Assembly: GCA_946481195.1 (NCBI GenBank)
Contig: CAMLNG010000194.1
Coordinates: forward strand, 1 to 7,027
DNA: 7,027 nucleotides
Direction: 5' to 3'
From: an uncultured Chromatiaceae bacterium
GTDB lineage: Bacteria; Pseudomonadota; Gammaproteobacteria; Enterobacterales; Alteromonadaceae
In this document: piece by piece, positions 1 through 4,565 of the stretch
Position numbering within the stretch: the stretch's first letter is position 1
Layout of the letters: each line of letters opens with the position of its first letter
Translations under genes and position numbers: made by a program
The notes under the pieces: generated by a model
The model's database searches: none
Told to the model about the DNA's origin: nothing
The model's input: the letters and a program-made list of their open reading frames with translations, nothing else

Positions 1-255
1 GCGCAGCGCCTGAGACAGCTGCGTTGCCATCTCAGGCAGCACATAGTGTTCAGCTAACACAGCAGCTAATTGGGTCAGCGCCGTTTTCCGTTCGGCTGCC
101 GTCAGCACTTGCGACGTTGCAGCTGCGTTGTCCACAGCAGCAGTTTGCGCGGCGACAGGGACACCGATGGATTGGGCGAACATGATCAACAACACGACGA
201 GCAGCACCAGCAGACGCCAGCGGCTTTTCACCGGCGTTTTTTTAGAATTTGACAT
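1..255 (-). CDS. S41 family peptidase, N-terminal part (cut by window edge)
   Basis: Reading leftward from the ATG at 255-253, 85 codons are visible before the window edge, so the catalytic part is missing. Residues 1-14 are basic and polar (MSNSKKTPVKSRWR). A strongly hydrophobic stretch (about 15-36) follows, ending in VAAQTAA: a signal peptide or N-terminal membrane anchor. From about residue 51 the sequence LTAAERKTALTQLAAVLAEH, then YVLPEMATQL, resembles the N-terminal helical domain of S41 serine peptidases (IRBP/tail-specific protease relatives), which typically has a helix followed by Y-V-x-P-E. Such enzymes act in the periplasm or on the outer face of the membrane. The start is supported by GAGGTG (264-259), a few bases upstream. 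The preceding gene on this strand ends at 308, leaving a 52-base gap that contains an AT-rich inverted repeat. The family call rests only on this N-terminal region; the catalytic Ser/Lys cannot be checked. Confidence 0.72.
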   Translation of the reverse strand, partial: MSNSKKTPVKSRWRLLVLLVVLLIMFAQSIGVPVAAQTAAVDNAAATSQVLTAAERKTALTQLAAVLAEHYVLPEMATQLSQALR

Positions 256-261
256 AAACAC

Positions 262-303
262 CTCTATTGATTGGAAAAATTTAAATTTTCAAATGCAATA
301 GAG
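262..303 (-). promoter_or_regulatory. Inverted repeat in the S41 gene leader, overlapping its ribosome binding site
   Basis: CTCTATTG (262-269) and CAATAGAG (296-303) are perfect 8-base inverted arms. Nested inside is a perfect 14-base palindrome, AAAATTTAAATTTT (276-289). On the minus-strand transcript the 3' arm runs directly into the GAGGTG ribosome binding site of the S41 gene. The structure could therefore be an mRNA hairpin that limits translation, or a DNA operator. It has no trailing T-run, so an intrinsic terminator is unlikely. Confidence 0.5.
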
Positions 304-307
304 CGTT

Positions 308-802
308 TCAGTGATAAAGCTGCTGTTTACAGCAAAGATTGGCGTCACGCCATAGCCCGAGACGGAAACTGCGCCTGGGTCCGGCGCGGATAAACCAGGC
401 CACCACCAACGCCACCGGCAGCAACAAGGCCAGCACCCGTAACATCAGCAGCACAGGCTCGGCCACCAGTTCGTACACAGGCTGTTGTTTTGCATGCAAA
501 AATAGCTGCGGGCTGCTGCGTTCAGATTGCGCTTGCAGCAACATCGGCTCTGTTTGATCGGGCAAGTGTTGCCAAGACGTGCTGTATGGAGTTTTCGCTG
601 CTGCTACAGGCCCCGCTGAGTTACCAAGCGTCAAGGCCAATACCCAGACCAGCCACAAGACACTCAGCAGCACCGCCAATTGCCGGGTAACGCCGGCCGG
701 CGCTGTTTTGTCAGCAGATTGTCGGGCATTTAGCCAAGGCATCGGTATTTGCTCTGGTTCACGGATGATGTTGAGATCTGGGGGCTCGCCCTGATTTTGC
801 AA
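308..802 (-). CDS. Small putative inner-membrane protein with two TM segments, unknown function
   Basis: I do not recognise the family. The frame is open from about 925 to the TGA at 308-310. The only in-frame starts are TTG at 802 (used here, 164 aa, no Shine-Dalgarno) and ATG at 742 (144 aa, weak site). Two hydrophobic helices are clear: one with LAVLLSVLWLVWVLALTLG and one with PVLLMLRVLALLLPVALVVA. They are joined by about 60 polar residues, and the protein ends in a basic tail (RAGPRRSFRLGLWR) and a CC pair. By positive-inside logic both ends would be cytoplasmic and the middle periplasmic. It lies 52 bases upstream of the S41 peptidase gene on the same strand, so the two may be co-transcribed. 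The frame stays coding-like above 802 (for example QRPQHSRIGLDCQ), and a strong ribosome binding site plus ATG at 878 is out of frame by one base. The true gene may therefore begin at 878 and be frameshifted here. Confidence 0.5.
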   Translation of the reverse strand: MQNQGEPPDLNIIREPEQIPMPWLNARQSADKTAPAGVTRQLAVLLSVLWLVWVLALTLGNSAGPVAAAKTPYSTSWQHLPDQTEPMLLQAQSERSSPQLFLHAKQQPVYELVAEPVLLMLRVLALLLPVALVVAWFIRAGPRRSFRLGLWRDANLCCKQQLYH

Positions 803-1004
803 GGTGGGGGCGTATGCTGCCGCCTGGCAATCCAGCCCGATGCGGCTGTGCTGAGGTCTTTGTTTGCAACACGCCCATCTCGATCCTTTTACTTTTCGTT
901 GTGAAAAAGCTTGCCGGTTTCGTTGTCAGAGGTCGACCTTGACTATGCCAGCAGCACTGAAATATCCAAATCGTGGATTTGTGTCAGTTGCAGACTTTGA
1001 GAAA

Positions 1005-1081
1005 TGTACGGTGGCGCTTCGCTTACCGTACCTACCTTTGAGAACCGATTGTAGGTACGGCAAGCGCAGCGTCGCCGTACA
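1005..1081. repeat. REP/BIME-like imperfect inverted repeat
   Basis: Two 31-base arms, 1005-1035 and 1051-1081, are inverted copies of each other with only about four mismatches, separated by a 15-base spacer. Each arm is itself a hairpin. The first has GTACGGT pairing with ACCGTAC (1006-1012 and 1025-1031) around GCGCTTCGC. The second has GTACGGC pairing with GCCGTAC around GCGCAGCG. This two-hairpin, head-to-head design matches the bacterial REP/BIME class of intergenic repeats, in which a G/C-rich 'GCGCTTCGCTTACC' core is common. It lies between divergent units and about 90 bases upstream of the promoter. Confidence 0.72.
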
Positions 1082-1168
1082 ATCCCCGAATGTTCGATGA
1101 CTGCATTTCGCTCATTTCAGACATCAAACCTGGTTTGGCCCTTGTGATTCGGTTCTTTTCGCACTTTT

Positions 1169-1189
1169 TATTGCGAATAATTCTCATTT
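1169..1189. promoter_or_regulatory. Putative Fur box 1
   Basis: The 21-base stretch with core GCGAATAATTCTCATTT matches about 17 of 21 positions of a typical Fur-box arrangement, AAATGAGAA / TTATTCTCATTT. It overlaps the -35 element and spacer of the promoter, where binding of Fe-Fur would block RNA polymerase. An iron-type receptor gene in the downstream cluster fits this role. Confidence 0.65.
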
Positions 1190-1200
1190 GATCTAATAAT
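1171..1200 (+). promoter_or_regulatory. Putative sigma-70 promoter of the four-gene operon
   Basis: A -35-like TTGCGA (1171-1176) is followed after 18 bases by a -10-like AATAAT (1195-1200, five of six matching TATAAT). The predicted start would fall near 1206-1208, giving a leader of about 35 bases before the ATG at 1242. Two Fur-box-like sequences overlap the promoter and the start site. Confidence 0.55.
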
Positions 1201-1202
1201 GC

Positions 1203-1223
1203 AAATACGAACTAATCTCAATT
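1203..1223. promoter_or_regulatory. Putative Fur box 2
   Basis: AAATACGAACTAATCTCAAT, extended by one T, matches about 16 of 21 positions of the same Fur-box pattern as box 1. It is in the same orientation, 34 bases further downstream. It would cover the predicted transcription start and ends immediately before the AAAAGG (1224-1229) that serves as ribosome binding site of the first gene. Confidence 0.55.
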
Positions 1224-1241
1224 AAAAGGTAACATCCTGTT

Positions 1242-2036
1242 ATGTCGATAAAACCCTTATTGTTGGCGCTGTGCTGCGCGCTGCCACTAGTTCCAGCGCG
1301 AGCCCATGTGCCTTATCTGGCCCCTGCCAGTTTTGAACCTGTACGCGGTTGGGTCAGTCTGGAAGCGGCTTTTGCCGAGCAGTTTTTTCTGCCGGAAGCC
1401 AAATTTGATCAAAGTGAATTTCAGGTGACCGGGCCGGATGGCGCAGTGCGCGCACCAAAAGAGCTGGTGGCGGTGAAAAGCCGCACTGTGCTGGATGATG
1501 AGCTAAAACTAGACGGCACTTATAAATACAGCACGGGCCAGCGTTTTGGTGCTGTGTTTCACAGCTATGAACTCAATGGCAAAACTGAAAACAGCAGAGA
1601 TCCGAAGTTTGTCCTGCCTCAAGGCGCCACGCTGAAGGCACACTTTCAGAGTGTGACCCGGGCCGAAACTTACATCAGCAAAGGCAAACCAGACCAAAAA
1701 GCGCTTAAAGCCAGCGGCAAAGGACTGGAGCTGCAGTTTACCAGCCATCCGAATGACCTGTACGCCGGCCAGCCGGTCACTGGCGTTTTGCTGCTCGATG
1801 GCAAACCGCTCGCTGGCAGCAATCTTGAGTTACACCAGACCGGCAGCCACAGTGCCGGCCATGACAAAACAGCGCCAGTGCCCGTCACCACCAACGCCAG
1901 CGGTGAATTCAGCCTGACACCCACACAAGCCGGTACTTATCTGTTATTGGCCCGCCATCGCGCCCCAGCACCGCAAGGTGCCCAAGCCCCGACTTACAGC
2001 CACACCAGCACTGTGGTGTTTGAAGCAGCCGAATAA
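1242..2036 (+). CDS. DUF4198 domain periplasmic protein (putative metal/iron-uptake accessory)
   Basis: 264 aa. Residues 1-21 form a type I signal peptide (MSIKPLLLALCCALPLVPARA) with A-R-A as cleavage site, so mature protein would begin with His22 (HVPYLAP). DUF4198 proteins typically begin near this point with A-H followed by aromatic residues. Two beta-rich parts follow: residues about 22-150 (VRGWVSLEAAFAEQFFLPEA, then VTGPDG) and a C-terminal part from about 163 with the family-style pattern P-N-D-L-Y-A-G-Q-P, LLDGKPLAGSNLEL, ASGEFSLTPTQAGTYLLLAR. A small His cluster (HQTGSHSAGHD) sits in the C-terminal part. The family is associated with nickel/cobalt and iron uptake loci; its biochemical role is poorly defined. 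Start chosen from the signal peptide; AAAAGG lies 12 bases upstream, a rather long spacing. It is first in the operon directly behind the Fur-type promoter, and the next gene begins 19 bases after its stop. Confidence 0.82.
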   Translation: MSIKPLLLALCCALPLVPARAHVPYLAPASFEPVRGWVSLEAAFAEQFFLPEAKFDQSEFQVTGPDGAVRAPKELVAVKSRTVLDDELKLDGTYKYSTGQRFGAVFHSYELNGKTENSRDPKFVLPQGATLKAHFQSVTRAETYISKGKPDQKALKASGKGLELQFTSHPNDLYAGQPVTGVLLLDGKPLAGSNLELHQTGSHSAGHDKTAPVPVTTNASGEFSLTPTQAGTYLLLARHRAPAPQGAQAPTYSHTSTVVFEAAE

Positions 2037-2055
2037 GCCTGAACAGGAGAACTCT

Positions 2056-3039
2056 ATGATGATGCAACCCAAAACAATCCGGCATTTTTTACTGGTCAGC
2101 AGTTTGTATCTGCTGACACAGCCGTCGCTGGCCCAAACCGCCGCGGCAACGCAAGCCAAAGACCACAAAACACCACGCGCCCATCAACCGACACTGCAGG
2201 CCAAAATTGATTTTATCGCTGAATTTGACCGAAACGGCGACGGCAAGGTCAGCCACACTGAGTTTTTCACTGAGCGCCAGCAGCGGCTGGCAGCCATGGA
2301 CCTGCAGCATAACGCGCAGATTGACGTTGCCGGTTATCAGGCCGAATACGCCGACCGGCTGGATCAACGCCTGGCAGCAGATCGCAAAGGCCAGCTGAAA
2401 CAAACCGAAGTGCGTTTTGCCGCCGTGGACAAAGACCAGGACGGCCGCATCAGCCTGGCTGAATATCAGGCATCGGGCCAAAGTGCTTTTCGTTTTATCG
2501 ACAGTAACAAGGATGGCCAGATTTCAAAAACAGACAGCAAAGCCGATCCGGCGCCAGAACGCCGTGGCCGAAATGCTTCAGAGCCACCGCGCCGCCGGCC
2601 AGTGCTGGTGATGCCAACCACCCACAGTGTCAGCGGCATGTTGGCGATGTATGACACGGACAACAATGGCGAAGTGAGTGCGACTGAATATCAGCAAATC
2701 CGCCAGCAAGCTTTTGCCCGCACTGACGTCGACCACAACGGTGATTTGTCACCAGCCGAATATATGCAGGAGTTTACTGACCGCCTCGACCAGCAAATTG
2801 CTAAAACCCGCAGCGCGCAACTGAAACAGGCAGAAGTCCGCTTTAAAGCACTGGATAAAGATGAAAACGGTATCTTAAGTGCGACCGAATATCATCAGTC
2901 CGGCGCACGGATGTTCAGCCGCTGGGACACGGATCAAAACCGCTTAGTCGACACCGCTGAAGTGCTGCCGGCAGCTGAACCTGTGGCGACACCGGTAAAA
3001 GATAACAAAGCAAAAGCAGCGACACGGACGGCGCCCTGA
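2056..3039 (+). CDS. Periplasmic EF-hand protein with eight calcium-loop motifs from an internal duplication
   Basis: 327 aa from the ATG at 2056, chosen because CAGGAG (2044-2049) lies at ideal spacing and a signal peptide follows (FLLVSSLYLLTQPSLAQ, cleavage near residue 26). An earlier in-frame ATG at 1978 lies inside the previous gene and is unlikely. Eight EF-hand loops start at residues 58, 82, 125, 149, 200, 224, 267 and 291. Good ones are DRNGDGKVSHTE, DKDQDGRISLAE, DTDNNGEVSATE, DVDHNGDLSPAE and DKDENGILSATE. The loop at 82 (DLQHNAQIDVAG) is degenerate, the loop at 149 ends in D rather than E, and the loop at 291 lacks the central Gly. Loop spacing is 24/43/24 in both halves with an offset of exactly 142 residues, so the second half is a gap-free duplicate of the first. 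A Pro/Arg-rich linker (about 165-182) joins them. The likely role is calcium or other divalent metal binding in the periplasm; its role with an iron receptor is unknown. Its stop is one base before the next ATG. Confidence 0.85.
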   Translation: MMMQPKTIRHFLLVSSLYLLTQPSLAQTAAATQAKDHKTPRAHQPTLQAKIDFIAEFDRNGDGKVSHTEFFTERQQRLAAMDLQHNAQIDVAGYQAEYADRLDQRLAADRKGQLKQTEVRFAAVDKDQDGRISLAEYQASGQSAFRFIDSNKDGQISKTDSKADPAPERRGRNASEPPRRRPVLVMPTTHSVSGMLAMYDTDNNGEVSATEYQQIRQQAFARTDVDHNGDLSPAEYMQEFTDRLDQQIAKTRSAQLKQAEVRFKALDKDENGILSATEYHQSGARMFSRWDTDQNRLVDTAEVLPAAEPVATPVKDNKAKAATRTAP

Positions 3040-3040
3040 G

Positions 3041-4444
3041 ATGAAAACCTTCCTCAGTCTGCTGGTGCTTTGTAGCAGTTGGGTGCAGGCACAGACGCTG
3101 ACGCTGCCCGGGCCGCTGACGCTTAAAATCAGCGGCATTAACAGTGCACAGCAGCAACAACTGCGACAAAGCCTGACAGCGGAATTGCCACAGCAATGGG
3201 CACTTTTGCAAGACGAGCAATACTGGCCGGCGGCACAACATTTTGCCAGAACCGGTCAATGGCCGGCGCATGCGGCATTATTGCAACAGGCCTGGCAAGC
3301 ATGTGAAGCCTGGTGGCAACAACAACGCAGTTACCATTGCCGGTTTGGTACAGCCCGGCAAGTCTGGCGTCAGGCCAGCGCCGCTGCTTTGCCGGACCGG
3401 GTCCAGCTGCGGCGGGAAGCCCGTCAAATCACAAGTCAAACCGGGGCGAATGTCCGGCTATTGCCAGATCTGCAGGCGTTTGCGCAGGCGGTGTTGCTGG
3501 ACAATCTGCTCGCCACCATCCGCGCGAAGTGGCCACAGGCCAGCCTGCATCTGCAATTCGGCCACTGGCAGGCGCAGTTTGCTACAGAGGCGGAGGACGT
3601 GGTGGCTTTTGGTAAAACAGACGCAAATCCACTGACCGCCATCCGGTTGCAGCAGCAAGTGTTACTGCAGGCCAATGATCTAACCACATCTGGTACAGAT
3701 ACTGTCTGGTACCCGGCTGAAGCCTGGCCGGTGCAATACGGGCCTGCGGTTGCAGTGACCAGTCAAAGCTTCAGTCGTGCCTGGTTACTGGCGCAGGCAC
3801 TGACCTCGGCCAGCCCCACCCAGCGCACATTATGGCTGCAGCAGGAAACGGACAGTGCGCTGTGGCGGGAGTGGCAAGCTGATCCCGAGGCAACGCCGCG
3901 GTTTCAGGCATCCACTGGCTGGTTTCATCAGTTGCAGGCTGCAGAGGACTATCAGCAGTCCCGGCAACTACAGCTACAACTGGAATTACCGGCACATGCC
4001 AGTCAGGCGAAACGGCCTTATGTCAGTGCCTGGCTGAGTCACAATGGCCAGTGGCAGGCGCAGTTGCTGCTGCTTGGTGAGCAACCGCGCTGGTACAACG
4101 AATTGCGCAGCTGGTGGCGGCAGATTGGACAACAGTCGCAACAAAACTACGACCAGCTGGCCGGTGCTACCCGCAAACCAGGCTTGCATCAGTTTGTCTG
4201 GAACGCCCGCCTGGCTGACGGCAGGCCACTGCCGGCCGGCGATTACATCTTACATCTGGAAGCCGCACGGGAAGGCGGCGGCCGTGAGCAACTGAAACTG
4301 CCGCTGTACTGGCCACTAACGCACCCCTTGGTCGTGCAGGGCCAACATGAACTGGGGCAAGTACGTATTGACGCCCGCCCGGCCAACGCGACTGCCAGCG
4401 AAGCCGCCAGGGCCTCTGTCGCCGCGGTACATCCATCCGGCTAA
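3041..4444 (+). CDS. Exported fusion: degenerate ApbE-like domain plus DUF2271
   Basis: 467 aa. Signal peptide 1-17 (MKTFLSLLVLCSSWVQA). Residues about 320-443 match DUF2271: RPYVSAWLSHNGQWQAQLLL, WYNELRSWWRQ, the block DQLAGATRKPGLHQFVWNAR, GRPLPAGDYILHLEAAREGG and a final HELGQV. Residues about 25-292 follow the layout of FAD:protein FMN transferase (ApbE): LPDLQAFAQAVLLD where ApbE has D-L-G-G-I-A-K-G-Y-A-V-D, LTTSGTD where it has A-T-S-G-D, WYPAEAWPV where it has H-I-I-D-P-R-T-G, and RAWLLAQALTSA where it has A-D-A-L-A-T-A. The TSG is kept, but the Lys, the His, the D-P-x-T-G and the metal-binding Asp (Gln252 here) are gone, so I infer a non-catalytic binding domain. The protein is very rich in Gln and Trp. 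The gene starts one base after the preceding stop (TGAGATG) with little Shine-Dalgarno sequence, which suggests translational coupling. The last about 20 residues are low-complexity and beyond the domain. Confidence 0.78.
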   Translation: MKTFLSLLVLCSSWVQAQTLTLPGPLTLKISGINSAQQQQLRQSLTAELPQQWALLQDEQYWPAAQHFARTGQWPAHAALLQQAWQACEAWWQQQRSYHCRFGTARQVWRQASAAALPDRVQLRREARQITSQTGANVRLLPDLQAFAQAVLLDNLLATIRAKWPQASLHLQFGHWQAQFATEAEDVVAFGKTDANPLTAIRLQQQVLLQANDLTTSGTDTVWYPAEAWPVQYGPAVAVTSQSFSRAWLLAQALTSASPTQRTLWLQQETDSALWREWQADPEATPRFQASTGWFHQLQAAEDYQQSRQLQLQLELPAHASQAKRPYVSAWLSHNGQWQAQLLLLGEQPRWYNELRSWWRQIGQQSQQNYDQLAGATRKPGLHQFVWNARLADGRPLPAGDYILHLEAAREGGGREQLKLPLYWPLTHPLVVQGQHELGQVRIDARPANATASEAARASVAAVHPSG

Positions 4445-4565
4445 GCGACCACAACACCCAACTGCTTTTTGTAAAAACCGGTGCTGTCTCCTGGCAGCGC
4501 CTGGCTGAGCACTACCCAAAAACAGCCATTTGACCATGAAACATCTGATTGATAAGGAATCGAAC
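4445..4565. other. Short intergenic gap between the DUF2271 and receptor genes
   Basis: These 121 bases hold no convincing promoter or terminator. The reading frame shifted by one base from the DUF2271 gene continues open across its stop to 4533. It gives a coding-like stretch (LSDHNTQLLFVKTGAVSWQ, then RLAEHYPKTAI) with no start codon of its own. It may be the eroded end of a lost gene or chance. AAGGAA (4554-4559) is the ribosome binding site of the receptor gene. Confidence 0.45.

Larger units (their letters stand above)
803..1241. other. Intergenic region between leftward and rightward transcription units
   Basis: These 439 bases contain three recognisable things. First is the probable displaced 5' end of the leftward membrane-protein gene (about 803-890). 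Second is a REP-like inverted repeat (1005-1081). Third is the iron-type promoter of the rightward operon (about 1169-1229). The stretch 891-1004 shows only a small imperfect inverted repeat (ATCCA 964-968 and TGGAT 974-978). At 1082-1168 there is a 13-base palindrome, CAAACCTGGTTTG (1125-1137), which could be an operator but has no family I can name. I see no convincing promoter for the leftward gene. The open frame at 864-1100 on the plus strand runs through the REP-like repeat, has atypical Arg/Cys-rich composition and lacks a ribosome binding site, so I do not call it a gene. Confidence 0.6.

Noticed and set aside
339..794. Several plus-strand open frames opposite the membrane-protein gene
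   Set aside because: They lack ribosome binding sites and recognisable features, whereas the minus strand shows two clean transmembrane helices.
864..1100. 78-codon plus-strand open frame
   Set aside because: It runs through the REP-like inverted repeat, has a Cys/Arg-rich composition unlike neighbouring proteins and has no ribosome binding site.
1242..1280. Lipoprotein signal in the DUF4198 protein (Cys11/Cys12)
   Set aside because: The residues before the Cys do not form a lipobox (Leu or Cys at -1), and a clear A-R-A type I site follows.
1978..2055. Upstream in-frame ATG that would lengthen the EF-hand protein by 26 residues
   Set aside because: It lies inside the DUF4198 coding sequence, would bury the clear signal peptide, and the ATG at 2056 has a good CAGGAG site.
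4530..4565. TTG at 4530 or ATG at 4536 as start of the TonB receptor
   Set aside because: These add 10-12 charged residues before the signal peptide and have no Shine-Dalgarno; the ATG at 4566 has AAGGAA six bases upstream.
4536..4565. Possible Fur-like sequence around GATTGATAAGGAAT before the receptor
   Set aside because: Matches to the Fur pattern are too few and no promoter elements accompany it; the AAGGAA is explained as a ribosome binding site.
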